The translations under genes were made by a program, and so were the position numbers. This document shows positions 22,672 to 33,950 of a stretch of DNA of 64,000 bases, in pieces. Location of the stretch: positions 14,234,274 through 14,298,273 of the forward strand of contig NC_045129.1 of the NCBI RefSeq assembly GCF_007655135.1, given 5' to 3'. Position 1 is the stretch's first letter; each line of letters begins with the position of its first letter. This stretch comes from Punica granatum. Its lineage: Eukaryota > Streptophyta > Magnoliopsida > Myrtales > Lythraceae. The notes below the pieces were generated by a model. The model was not told the DNA's origin and did no database searches. It saw only the letters and a program-made list of their open reading frames with translations.

Positions 22672-23979
22672 ATATTCGAGTTGTTCTCGCATTGGCAGCT
22701 AGTCTGAATTTGGAGATCAAGCAGCTCGATGTAAAAACAGCTTTCCTGTATGGTGACTTGGAGGAAGAAATATATATATGGAGCAGCCTGAAAGATTCCG
22801 AGTTAAAGGTAAGGAGCATTTGGTGTGCAGGCTGAGGAAGAGCTTGTATGGGCTTAAGCAAGCACCTCGACAATGGTACAAAAAGTTTGACTCTTTCATG
22901 TTGAGCCATGGCTACACACAGACAACTTCAGATAATTGTGTGTTCGTGAAACAATTCTCGGATGGTGATTTTATCATTTTACTGTTATATGTGGATGATA
23001 TGTTGCTTGTTGATCATGATATGAGCAAGATTGCAGACTTGAAGAAAGAGCTCAACAAGTAATTTGCCATGAAGGATTTGGGACCGGCGAAGCAGATTCT
23101 TGGGATGCATATTTCTCGTGACAGATCAAGTGGAAAACTTTGACTTTCTCAAGAGAAGTACATCGAGAAGATTTTGGATCGGTTCAACATGGGTAATGCT
23201 AAACCAGTTTCATCACCACTTGCTTCTCATTTCAAAATTAGCTCGAAGCAATGTCCTACATGTGAGAAGGAGAAAGAAGAGATGAAGAAAGTTCCTTACT
23301 CATCAGCTGTAGAAAGTTTAATGTATGTCATGGTCTGTACAAGGCCAGATATCGCTCATTCTGTTGGTGTGGTTAGTCGTTTTCTCTCCAATTCGGGGAA
23401 AGAGTATTGGAATGCGGTTAAGTGGATCCTGAGGTATCTCAGAGGAACATCCAAGGTGTGTTTACACTTTGGCACTGGTAAGCCGGAGTTAGTGGGCCAC
23501 ACGGATGCGGATATGGCAGGAGATATCGATTCCCGGAAATCCACTTCGGGATACTTGATGACTTTTGCAGGGGGAGCTATCTCATAACAGGGGGAGCTAT
23601 CTCATGACAATCAAAGTTTCAAAAGTGCATCGCTTTGTCTACAACGGAAGCCGAATATATTGCGGTGACCGAAGGTTGCAAGGAGATGTTGTGGTTGCAA
23701 AAGTTTTTGCAGGAGTTGAGCTTGAAGCAAGAAATGTATGTTCTACACTGTGATAGTCAAAGCGCCATTCATCTTTACAAGAATCCCACTTTCCATTCGA
23801 GGTCGAAGCATATCGATATCAAGTTTCATTGGATTAGAGATGTGTTAGAGTCCAAGCTGGTGAAAATAGACAAAGTGTACATTGATGAGAATGGAGCTGA
23901 TATGATGACAAAACCTCTCGTCAGGGACAAACTTCATGTTTGCCGAAGTATAGTCGGTATGCTCGAAGCCTCCAAATAG
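22672..23979 (+). pseudogene. second Ty1/copia pol remnant (reverse transcriptase and RNase H)
   Basis: Begins abruptly inside reverse transcriptase (RVVLALAASLNLEIKQLDVK), then [119 protein letters not shown] and DMMTKPL, ending EASK-stop. Unlike the copy at 18.6 kb it is well preserved. It is inactivated by point stops (for example TAA near 23060, TGA near 23142 and 23604) and a 20-bp tandem duplication at 23568. Everything upstream of reverse transcriptase is missing. Confidence 0.93.
23568..23607 (+). repeat. 20-bp tandem duplication inside copia RNase H
   Basis: The 20-bp unit (starting CAGGGGGAGCTATCTCAT) is repeated head to tail with one mismatch. Because 20 is not a multiple of three it shifts the reading frame between the STSGYLMTFAGGAIS block and the ALSTTEAEY block. 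Confidence 0.9.
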
Positions 23980-23980
23980 T

Positions 23981-23992
23981 CGGGAGGGGGAG
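23981..23992 (+). other. polypurine tract of the second copia copy
   Basis: CGGGAGGGGGAG lies 2-3 bases upstream of the TGTTGGG that opens the 3' LTR, the usual plus-strand primer position. Confidence 0.8.
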
Positions 23993-23994
23993 TT

Positions 23995-24638
23995 TGTTGG
24001 GTATCCCTCCAATTTGGAGGAAGTTGGGCTCAAATTGTGTTGGGCTTTTATAGGGTTTTAATAGGCCCAAGGACCCACTTTTGTTAGGGTTTATTTTGCA
24101 GCACAGTGGCTGATCTGCAGATAAGAATAGAATAGAAAAGTAGCAGAATACATAGAGCATCAGAGCAGAATTTCAGTTCGACCAGCTGGAGATTAAACCT
24201 CGATCGGAAGGGTAAAAAAAATTCCGATTGGGACGAAATTTTGACAAAGGCTTCACGACGTGTGGAGCTAAGTTCAAAAACGGTCAGAATTTCTATTCGA
24301 GCTCTGTAGGTGCTGTTTCAGCTGACTTTGTGAACCACTCGATGTAGGTGACGAATTTAGTATTTGGGTGATCCAAGATAATGTTTCTCTTGAGTTTGGT
24401 GATCCAAGGGTTTTACCCTTGATGAAAGACAGTGTATAACCTTCATTCATAGTGGATCGTTGATTCGGAGTTGGTCCCGTGATTTTTCCCCACATCGGGG
24501 TTTTTCACGTAAAATTCTTGGTGTTCTTTTTTTTATTGCTTGTTGGTTGATTTGATTAGTTCCTATCTCGATTACACTAGTAGGGGAGAAAGATTAATTG
24601 CTGCGTTGTTATTTGGTTAAATACATCCCTTCTCAACA
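23995..24638 (+). repeat. 3' LTR of the second copia copy, 644 bp
   Basis: Opens TGTTGGGTATCCCTCC after the polypurine tract and closes CCCTTCTCAACA, giving the 5'-TGTTG...CAACA-3' terminal inverted repeat of copia LTRs. No second LTR copy is seen upstream, so the element lost its 5' part. Confidence 0.85.
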
Positions 24639-26900
24639 GTATATTCCAATGGAATGAATAGTTCAATTAAAAATATTCTCTTGCAGGAATGAAGAGAAGA
24701 AGAAATATGATTGAGAAGTGCAGATTTTGTTTTCTGCTTGCAGAGTTGCCGGTAGCCTCATTTCATAATTTTCAGTTAATAAAGAATCATTCTCTAATGT
24801 ACAGATGACAGTTATATCGAACTTTAACAACAACTCTCATGGACTATAATATCGTAGCCGCTTGTTTATTATTATTATTATTATTATTGATATGTGGTAT
24901 CAGTTCCAAATGTAGATACAGTTGAATTTCATAGCGATTGGGCCAAAAGCTCTTAATGGCTGGTAGTTGTAATGTGAGTGAGATTCATCTCCCCATTTCT
25001 CTATGTTTTCACACCTAGTGACACTAACTGTCCACTTCTAGGGTCATTACCCTCTTCGATTGATTTTTCCTTTTTAAACTCTTTGAAAGTACCCTACACT
25101 CTGTTTGCGAAATTATGCTATCTATTTTTTCAACCAAAGGACGGCCCTCCCTACGTTGCTTTGCTCATTTCGTCTATTACCGACCTTCCATTGACTGTTA
25201 ACACCCTTCCCTTTCCCAACAGTTCTCTTTCTGCACCTATGTTAATGGTCTTCCATCTTGGGTGTGATTAGTCGTGTTATTACACTCATTCTCTTGCTAT
25301 TCATTTAGTGACTGTTATAAATTTGGTTTAATTGTTGCGCTTCCCGACTATGATGTGTCTTCCCATTTAACTACCCCTTTAGGCGCTTCGATGGCTTCCT
25401 CCTTGAACATCACTTGTTCATGCTCACAGTCTACCCTGCTCTTCCATCACTCCTTGCACTCTCTAATTGTCCTTTTCCTCGACTTCATCTGTATTGCTTC
25501 TCTTCTTCTTGATTATCGTATCAATAGTTAAATTTCTTCTAACATTCATCAGCGTTTATGTAAAATCCTAATACTGAAACCCCTTCCCTCCCACTCCACA
25601 CCATGAAAAATTGTCCCCCATTACAATCCTATATCTTGAATGGCATATACAATTATTTTATAACATGTGTTATTAAAATAACACTTTGTAATCACCAACC
25701 ACACTCAGTTATTATTATATTGATGTGATATCTTTTTTATCAAACACTTTTGGGTTGCTCGATGTAATGCCCTTGCATCATTTTCTGTTATATTTGCATT
25801 TCTTTTTTTAAAAAAAAATTCAACTGCTAATTAAAATGGTAGCATTTTCCCTTCAAATTGCATAGTTTGCTCATAATCAGTGGGGGTAATAGATTTTTCT
25901 TTTTCCATTTCCAGTTCATGTACCTTATACTACGACAGTCCAATCATGTGAAATTCAAGACAAATTTTTTCCTTGTTCCTTTAAATGGTGCATCCATATT
26001 ATATACACTGGATATCTTGCGACCTTGAAGACAACACAAATAGCTTTTCCATCAGGATAATATCGTAGCTGATATTACTTCTTGGACGATTAGAGCTGAT
26101 ATCCTTGTCTTTTATGTTGTTCACAGAAAATCATGCATTAGGGAGATGCAAGCTTATGTCGACTCTACTTATTGGATCATAACTCCACACTGCGACTAAG
26201 GAAAGATCATACCTTTGAAGTAAACAATTCACGGGAGTGTTAATACTTGGGGCATATGCAAAGATTTGTTAGAACCTATGGTCATATAGATACTAACAAG
26301 TTTCAAAAGGATTACCCACGAGATGATGGGTATCAATAATCTTATTAATCAAAAGCATTTTTCTTTTGTTCTTCTATGTTTATAAGTTACAGTAGGCCCA
26401 AAAAGAGTGACTCAAAAAGGACAGATTTGTTGTTCACTGGTACAACCTCCATGTAACTAATGGGTCAAATCATTTTACATGTCTTGGAAGGTAATCATAT
26501 ATAACAAAATGATATCTTAACTACTAAAGTGCAATACTTGCACGTGCTTTACAAACTAATTTATTAATAAAATATATGAATTAGTATTCCTTTTAAGTGA
26601 AAAGAGTATTATTTTTTTATGTAAATAAAGTATCTAATTGATTATTGACAAGTAATACTTATAAAGACTCATGAAATAATTAAAAAAATATAAATTATTG
26701 TCACGAACAATGATCCTGCACAATGCGTTGGTGAACTGGCTAGTTTTGATTAATTTATCGATTGTCCGTAGGCCGGGCAAGCACTAGTTTTAATTATGTG
26801 TCCTTTTCCCTCTTACTTCCACTGGGCTGGCCGGCTGGGCATATCTTCGTCGGAATTCTCCTTTGTTTTCTAGTTATTTCTTTTGGATAAGGAATTAGAT
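24639..26900. other. intergenic right of the copia LTR
   Basis: Contains a (TTA)n run at 24865-24888. Open frames at 24978-25271 and 25274-25531 are Ser/Leu/Phe-rich and match nothing I recognise; they may be old transposon sequence. Nothing else supportable. Confidence 0.35.
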
Positions 26901-27056
26901 TTCATTTTCCTAGAAAACTGGGGAAAAAGTGAAAAAGGGAAAACCGTTCTCCCGCCTCTGCTGCATCTTCCATCTCATAATGGAAAAACAGAATCTGCAA
27001 CGTCTTGCAAAAACTAACAGACAGAACAGACCCACCAATAACCTAAAGTTCTTCCT

Positions 27057-27087
27057 CTTCTTCTTCTTCTTCTTCTTCTTCTTCTTC
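27057..27087 (+). repeat. (CTT)n microsatellite in a 5' leader
   Basis: About ten TTC/CTT units lie 45 bases upstream of the ATG at 27134, within its likely 5' UTR. Confidence 0.9.
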
Positions 27088-27133
27088 CCTTCTGCTCCTC
27101 GAATCTCCATGAGTTGCTGCTCCGGCCTACGCC

Positions 27134-27592
27134 ATGTTTTCCTCTTCCTCTCAGCCGCTAGGCTACCCACAGGCGCAGAGCCTGGCCTTAGCCGCCATCT
27201 TCCTCTCCACGGCCATGCTCTTCCTCGCTCTCCCCAGGCACAGAAAATGCAGAGCCTTGCCTTCCTGTCTACGCTCCGCAGGCACGAAGAAGAAGAACAA
27301 GAGGAAGAATGTCGTCAAGAGGGTCCGGTTCGCAGACAATGTGATTGTGACGGAACTTCAGAAAGTGATGATCGATGGCGACAAGGAGGAGAACATTAAC
27401 AGCAAGAATTACAGGAGGAGGAGTAGTAGGAAGACAAAGCCCGACAATTCAAATTCGTCTCCTGAGGTCAGAGGAGGTTCCGGGAGCAGAACCGACCAGA
27501 ACTGCCGGAGCATGCCCGCGAATCGGGTCGTTGTGTGGGACTCGGTTATGGTCAGGGATCATGTAGATAGGCTGGGGCAGTGCGTGTTTTGA
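27134..27592 (+). CDS. small membrane-anchored basic protein with KRVRF motif (plant-specific, unnamed)
   Basis: Single exon, 152 residues. One hydrophobic helix at about residues 16-33 (LALAAIFLSTAMLFLALP) is followed by a very basic region (KKKNKRKNVVKRVRFADN, about residues 52-69), a Ser/Arg-rich linker and a conserved-looking C-terminus (MPANRVVVWDSVMVRDHVDR, then LGQCVF). I recall similar small plant proteins pairing a V/KRVRFA(D/E)(D/N) block with a C-terminal MPANR...RDRV motif, but none with a firm function. RVRF fits the RVxF docking motif used by protein phosphatase 1 partners, so PP1 binding is a possibility and only that. Codon use and GC content are higher than in the flanking DNA, supporting a real gene. 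A longer overlapping frame from 26929 is disfavoured because it lacks these conserved blocks. Confidence 0.7.
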   Translation: MFSSSSQPLGYPQAQSLALAAIFLSTAMLFLALPRHRKCRALPSCLRSAGTKKKNKRKNVVKRVRFADNVIVTELQKVMIDGDKEENINSKNYRRRSSRKTKPDNSNSSPEVRGGSGSRTDQNCRSMPANRVVVWDSVMVRDHVDRLGQCVF

Positions 27593-27654
27593 TCAATCCG
27601 AGATAAATCTTCCGGTGTAAATAGAAACTGTTTTCTTAGTTTGTTTTGTAAATC

Positions 27655-28594
27655 ATCTTTTTGTTTTCCATATTTTCTTTTTCGGTGAGCAAACGGGCAA
27701 GAGCCCATTACAAAAGAAAAGCAAACTAAGAAGAAATAAGACAGGTATACCTCAACAATATCGTCAAATAACAGCGGTGCTAGGAAAGGAGGAGGAGAGT
27801 GAAACAGGTGAAGTCCAACTAGCAAACTGATAGCTGCCCTCGCTAATCAATCTGCACAAAAATTCTCCTTCTGGTAGACATCATGGTTGTCAAAATCGAT
27901 ATTCGAATTGTAAAATCGCGATTAGAGGGGATCATCGATTCCGATTTCATGGGATGAATCGGGACGGTAGAATCGGGCATTAATCGGGCGGCCAAGAATC
28001 GCAAAATCGCGAATCGGGCCGATTCTGCTATTCTGGATTCAGGCCAGAGTCGGGCCAAGCCCGGCCCAGAAGCAGGCCGAAGCCCAGGCCCCAGCAAACT
28101 GATAGCTGCCCTTGCTAATCAATCTGCACAATAATTTTTCTTCCGCTAGACATGGCGCCAAACTTCAACAGACCAATACCGCCCCAAGAATTCCATATTT
28201 TCATTTTGCATTTTTTGTGTTCTATATATAGATGTATATGTTTTGGCAAAACATATATTTTTTGTTTTTCATATTTTCTTTCTCGGTGAGCTAATGGGCT
28301 AGAGCCCATTACAAAAGAAAAGCAAAATAAGAAGAAATAAGGCGGGTATACCTCAACAATATCGTCAAATAACAACGGTGCTAAGAAAGACAGAGGAGAG
28401 TGAAACGGGTGAAGTCCAATTGGCAAACTGATAGCTGTCCTCGCTAATCAATATGCACAAGAATTCTCCTTCCGATAGACATAGTGCCGAACTTCAACAG
28501 ACCAATACCGCCCCAAGAATTCCATATTTTAATTTTGCATTTTTTTGTGTTCTATATATAGATGTATATGTTTTGGCAAAACATATATTTATAT
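27655..28594 (-). mobile_element. tandem LINE 3'-end fragments
   Basis: A unit of about 330 bases occurs twice head to tail: unit 1 from 27655 to 28258, split by an extra ~210 bases, and unit 2 from 28262 to 28594. Both run from TTTTC(T/A)TATTTTCTTT with CGGTGAGC to TTTTGGCAAAACATATATTT. On the minus strand the units encode C-A-D-stop-L-A-R, the usual CADWLAR end of a LINE RNase H with TGG turned to TGA, followed by 3' UTR. A 62-bp segment beginning AGCAAACTGATAGCTG occurs three times (27820, 28092, 28421). Confidence 0.65.
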
Positions 28595-28859
28595 GTTTGT
28601 AATCTCTTGAGTTTCTCATTCAAGTAAAGGATTTTTCTTTCTATTTTTAATTTTATTTAAATGTTATTATCCCTTTCAACAAGTGCGCTTCCTGATGTTC
28701 GAACTTATGTTCTCCTCCTTATAGGAATGAGCTGCTTACTTCTACTCCCATGATTGATAGTTATGGACCAACTCAAGCGCTATTAAAATATTCCCCATTC
28801 CTGCTCTCTAGAAAATAAATTTGGTTGCCACCTGATTAAGCTTGGCCAGACACTATTTT

Positions 28860-29485
28860 CATCATGTTATATGTAGAATTTTTGGCTACATAAGGAGGCT
28901 GATCTTTCCGCCACCATTCTGCATATTAAGAAAGCTTTTAACGAATGCAGTAGCAAACAACCAATTTGTGTGAGATCTTCGACCTCGCGCCTGAACCTGC
29001 CCTAAATGGACAGGACAGCAGCATCTGGCATCGGGATCAGGACTGGATATGCATCAGCACAGATGCTGCTCGGACGGAAGCAAAGGCTCGCCTCATGCTG
29101 TCTCCTGTTCCTGGTACGCACCTGCAATTATGGCTGCCTCTCCACTCCAGGCAGAGGCCAAGGCTGTGCTGCTGGCCATCTTTCTTGCTCTTGATCGTGG
29201 ATGGAGGAAATTGTGGACTCAAATTGATGCATTGTTACTAGTTGATACTATCCTTAGAACTCCTCACCCCTCTTGGGAAATTAGGAGCATTATTTGAGAT
29301 ATTACTAATTTTCTTCCTCCTCTATTGAGTTGGAAATGTACTTGGATCCCCGGTCACAATAACCCTCTTGCTCATGACTTGGATTAAAGTCAAATTTTCA
29401 CTCATTTTGTGTGCTCGAGGGCTATCTACGTTTGATGTTCCTCGACTTGGTATCAATATTATCTACATCTTACCTATCAAAAAGA
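28860..29485 (+). pseudogene. LINE RNase H fragment
   Basis: Matches the C-terminal part of the large LINE: ADLSATILHIKKAFNE, STDAA, SPLQAEAKAVLLAIFLALDR, QIDALLLVDTI, WEIRSI and LSWKCTWIPGHN. It has frame changes and stops. The 3' end is an A-rich AAAAAGAAAAAAGAAAA run. A separate, 5'-truncated LINE insertion. Confidence 0.85.
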
Positions 29486-29796
29486 AAAAAGAAAATGTTT
29501 AGCATTTGTGAAATGCATTCTGCCCAGTTTTGTGGACAACCGGTCTTGTCCAGTGATCTTTTGTTTATCGTTCTAGTAGCAATATAACTATAGGTCCTAC
29601 TACATGAGTGTGCGTAGGTTTAGCGCTTCTAGACCATCAATGATGGTTGAACATATTCTTCTATTTTGGGGTCCATCTGACGTGACGACGAGTCATGATA
29701 ACACATATGATATTCTCAATTCAATTATTTAGTATTTTTAGTACAAGTACTTTTTTAACTTATAATTTCAATTCGAATGTTTAGTATTTCAGTTTA
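29486..29796. other. short intergenic stretch
   Basis: No feature recognised. Confidence 0.3.
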
Positions 29797-29805
29797 AATA
29801 TTCAA

Positions 29806-30226
29806 GGGGTTTTTACATCATATATCTCATGGTTTTACCGTTTTCTCAAATTTATCACATGCTTTTAAAATTATCCAAAACAGCCTATGGTTTACACCTT
29901 ATTTTAAATCTATCATGCCGTCAATTTGTCCGTCAATGAAACGTAAGTAGGCTCCAAATCTATTCTATGATTTTAATTTTTTCTCATATTTATCCTATAG
30001 TTTTAATTTTTTTTCCTCATATCTATCCCCAGCAAAGGGCCATCGTGACAACAATGGGTTTACTTACGTTCCACGTCAGCAACACCGTTAAATGTTAACG
30101 AAGAAATTAACGCCATGATAGATTTGGAACCAGATATAAACGATGTGTTTTTTCTAAGTAATTCTTAAATCATGAGATAAATTTGAGAAACAGATGATAT
30201 CATGTGATATATGGCGTAATAACCCC
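29806..30226. mobile_element. Mutator-like MITE, 421 bp
   Basis: Ends are inverted: left GGGGTTTTTACATCATATATC, right (reverse complement) GGGGTTATTACGCCATATATC, with homology continuing inward (CTCAAATTTATC, AAATCTATCATG, ACGTAAGTA). Flanking 9-mers are AATATTCAA and AATATTTAA, 8 of 9 identical, fitting a 9-bp Mutator-type target duplication. No coding capacity. Confidence 0.75.
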
Positions 30227-30235
30227 AATATTTAA

Positions 30236-31060
30236 TACTTTGTACTCATGTAAATCTACTAAATACTTGAATTGTAATATTAAATACTTGAGCTAAACAT
30301 GTCACCATATACTACATCATTCTAAATTTCCGTCTATTATTTCATAATTTTTACTTATTTCTTTATTATCTCCTCTTTGTTCCCAGCTACCTCTCTAGAG
30401 TGGTGCCCAAATATCATAGGTTTGATCATGTCGAATCTAATTCATTTTCTCATTCAACGAAGGGTAATAGGGTCCCCATATCGATGTCCCAAAATCCCGT
30501 TACCGTCTTCAGAAACATAGATGAGAACACCAATATATATGTGCTATCGGGTCCTGATTTTCTAATTCATAGCTAACTTAAGAACACAATGGGCTATGAT
30601 GAGCCAATACCCATGAACTAACAGACGTAAAAGGACCTCTATGCAACCATTCACAAGGGCCATGTCCAACCGAATCAGTGCTAATTCGCATTGAGAGTCT
30701 GGGAGATCTTGTGTTTACTACACGCCGCTGTTGGTCAACTTGCGGACACGCGTTTTCACATTCCAATACATCGCATCAAATGGTGTATTTGTAATTTTCT
30801 TTTTATAAAATCCGGCATAAATACACTAAATAATACTAAATCCTCCTTAAAGCGCGCATAATTATCCTCTTAATACCCACATTTTGATAAAATATCCTTA
30901 GATGTTTATAAATTTACAAACTAATACTATTGTAAGTAGTTAGGAGAATAATTAGAAGAATTTATTAGCAATATGTTTCGGATACATACAAATCATCAAC
31001 CCTTTGTTTAAATTTCATTGGTTATTGGTTCGAGTATTGTAGATTACAAGAGATATCGGT
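30236..31060. other. intergenic
   Basis: No gene or repeat recognised beyond AT-rich sequence. Confidence 0.3.
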
Positions 31061-31455
31061 AACGGAGAACCTTAATGATCACCAATGATCTCCAACAGTG
31101 TAGTTACAAGCATTACTTTTCTTTTTCTATGTATTTTCTTATTTTCAAACTTTTTTATCCACAAATATTTTGCATGTCAACATATTTAATGATGATTTAA
31201 ATAATATGACCAAATGTGGACAAATTGTGTCACCTTGAAACAATATTAAAAAAGAATATGAATTGGGACAAAATTGAAAAATAAGCTAAACATTAAGGAC
31301 CAAAGAATTTTTTTCAATTAGATCAATCTGTTGAACGGGGTACAATATCAATTTTACTATTAAGAATGGGAGTTGAGTGTCTATTTTGATCAAGATTGGG
31401 TTGAAGTGTCATTAGACAAAATCTCAAGGGAGGGAAGTGTAATTTACCCTTAAAT
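31061..31455. mobile_element. right half of a long-TIR element (family of 31545-32089)
   Basis: Sequence from TGCATGTCAACATATTTAATG to CTCAAGGGAGGGAAGTG closely follows the right half of the element ending at 12840 and ends in the family terminus GTGTAATTTACCC. No left arm was found, so it is probably truncated. Confidence 0.55.
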
Positions 31456-31575
31456 AGTTCATTCTTCAAATATAAAAGTATTTTAAAAATACTATACCCT
31501 AATTTTTAAAAAATACTTTTATATCTTGAAGAATGAATTATTTATGGATAAATTACACTTCCCTCCCTTGAGATA
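31418..31575. repeat. ~160-bp near-perfect palindrome
   Basis: Arms 31418-31484 and 31508-31575 are about 90% identical as inverted copies, with a ~23-base centre. They include the family terminus (ACTTCCCTCCCTTGAGAT) and also what would be flanking DNA (TTCATTCTTCAA with TATAAAAGTATTTT), so the symmetry extends past the transposon ends. Confidence 0.85.
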
Positions 31576-32089
31576 TTATTTAATGACACTCCACTCCATT
31601 CTTAGGAGAAAATGACACTCTACTCCATTCTCAATAAAAATAAAAATAAAAATTGACATTCCATCCCATTGACTAAGTTGACCTAATATAATTTTTTTTC
31701 TTAATCTTTAATTGCTTTATCAATTTCATCCTAATTCATTTATATGTTTAATATTGTTCAAGGTGTCATGGTTGTTCTACGTTAGTCTTGCTATCTGAAT
31801 TTCCACCAAAATTATTAATGTGTAAAGTTTTTGGGAATAAAAATATTATTTCATAAATAGGTCCATCGAGATTTCTACTAGCGAGAGCATGGTGGACAAA
31901 TTGTGTAATATTGACTATAAGAATAAACAAAAAAAAAAGGAAGAAGTGAAAAGCGATTAAAAAGTTGGGGATCATAAGAGATTTTTCTTATTATGTCAAC
32001 ATAATCAATGGGTGGACTGTCATTTTGTGTCAATAATGGAATTGAGTGTCATTTGGTAAAAGTTCAAGGGAGGTGAATGTATTATACCC
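31545..32089. mobile_element. Mutator-like MITE, 545 bp, with 9-bp target duplication
   Basis: Left end TGGATAAATTACACTTCCC; right end (reverse complement) GGGTATAATACATTCACCTCCC; both continue inward as TTGA(G/A) with ATGACACTC and ACTCCATTC. AATTATTTA flanks both sides exactly (31536-31544 and 32090-32098), the 9-bp duplication of the Mutator superfamily. The interior has no transposase. Confidence 0.85.
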
Positions 32090-32098
32090 AATTATTTA

Positions 32099-33950
32099 AT
32101 TATAATATTAGAGATATGGAGTTAAGGATTTGGATTTGAGCAATTCTGCCGGAATATTTGTTGGTGTTTCAGCCACCAAAATATTTTTTTATATATACAT
32201 AGGTAAATTCATCTGGAGATACTTATTTTGAACTTTAACTAAAGATTTATTATTTTAGTATATGCAGCAAATTTGGAGACCGACATATATAAATATAAAT
32301 ATGAATATAAATATATGAGTGACATAATTGCACATAAAATTTATTTTAAAATGAAAATTTTTGAACAATACCGATATATATAAATATAAACATATGAGTA
32401 ACGTAATTACGCATGAAATTAATATTAAAATAAGATTTTTTGAACTTCTAGATATTTCTAATGTAAATTGTTAATAATTGTATATAAAATTGACATTCAT
32501 GGTGACAAATGCATGAGGAGTTTTCGTTTCGCTTTTCATTTCACTGAACAAGCATGTGTGGCTGGATCTAGTGATTGACCCAATAATTATATAATATATA
32601 AATATATTTATATTAATTATGTTCCTCAGCTATAAATTAGTATTGTACGTTAAATGAGGGAATGCAGGCTATTCAAATTTTTAATATTGTAAATGTTCCT
32701 TCTCTCTCAAAATCCCCAATTTGAGAAATTTTAAGTTGAGAAGGTCAAGGAAAGTGAATTTATTCATTTTTCTTCACCTTTTTTAAACTTTCCAATATCA
32801 AAGAAATGACCTACTCTACAGTTGTTTGGATATCTCATATTATTTTATTTTTAAGTAAAAGGAAGGAGAACCGAAAGGTTTTTCAGTTAATTGATTAAAA
32901 TTTGCGGCCAAAGAAAAAAAAATTGACGATATTAAAATTTATTTTATAGGGTCTTACTAGTAAATTAGATGGATAATTATTAGTCTTGCATTTTCTCATG
33001 GCCCAATGAAGAAAAAGGTGTGAAACCTTCGATCCTCTCACTCTTTTAAGATTTCACATCCAAACAAAGCAAAATATTCCATAAAATCCAAAACAGCAGT
33101 AATTGTCATCTTGTCCTGTTCGATTATTATGGAATAAATCAAACTCCGACCGGACAATAGCCCACGGGAACGCCAAATCTCCCAATCTTACCTCTAAAAT
33201 CTAAATTAATGTCTCCTTGGTCCAATCCAAAATCCAATCCCATCAGGAGACCCCACATATTTATGACATGGCTCCACCTCAGGATTGCCACCAACCCAAA
33301 GAGAGGCTTGCCATTGATCCCAATGATGAAACATTGCTTTCGATGATTTCAAACCTATCGTCGTGCCTAATAATATCTCAAAGAGAGGGGGTGTGGATTC
33401 CATTATGAACTCCATACAAATGTAATGATTTACGTTAGGAGAAGTGGATGGCCAAATTATGATCTTCGTTGACAAAAAAGGTTCTTGACAACGACCGAAG
33501 ATTCCACAGACTAATAGTATACTTAATTAGTTGCCTAAACTCTTAATATGATCACTGCAAAGAATATCAGCTGTAATAGACAGATCCTCCAATTATGCTG
33601 TGGGACGAGGAATCTCGGGATACTTGCGTCGACTTTATTGAGGAAGTCGAAGTACACTGGAGGCAGAGCGATTTGTATCTACAAAAGTGAAAGCCATGTT
33701 CCTACGCAGGCCGAGACAAGCAAACACAACATTCAACAACTAGGCACCCAAAATATCACAATGTTTTGTCTCATAACGTCGGGTAATTGAAAAAGATAAA
33801 CAGCCTGCAGGAAAATAATACCTCACCTGCCACTGATCTCATCACACGATACCGTTTATTGTTCTACTGGCACAAGCTTGTAAAAGAAGGGAGGAAAAAA
33901 AAAACGCCAGATAATATTAGAAGGTTTAATAAAAAAGTGGATCGGCCAAC
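32099..33950. other. intergenic, 3' side of phospholipase D
   Basis: AT-rich to 33000, then mixed composition with no exon I can support. The last few hundred bases before 33951 should contain the phospholipase D 3' UTR. Confidence 0.35.

Noticed and set aside
24978..25531. Two adjacent open frames of 97 and 85 codons
   Set aside because: Leu/Ser/Phe-rich with no motif; probably chance frames or very old transposon sequence.
26929..27399. 156-codon frame overlapping the KRVRF gene
   Set aside because: Its N-terminal part includes Phe runs from the CTT microsatellite, and it lacks the conserved blocks found in the frame starting at 27134.
33206..33475. 89-codon minus-strand frame downstream of phospholipase D
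   Set aside because: No recognisable domain, no splice partner, poor start context.
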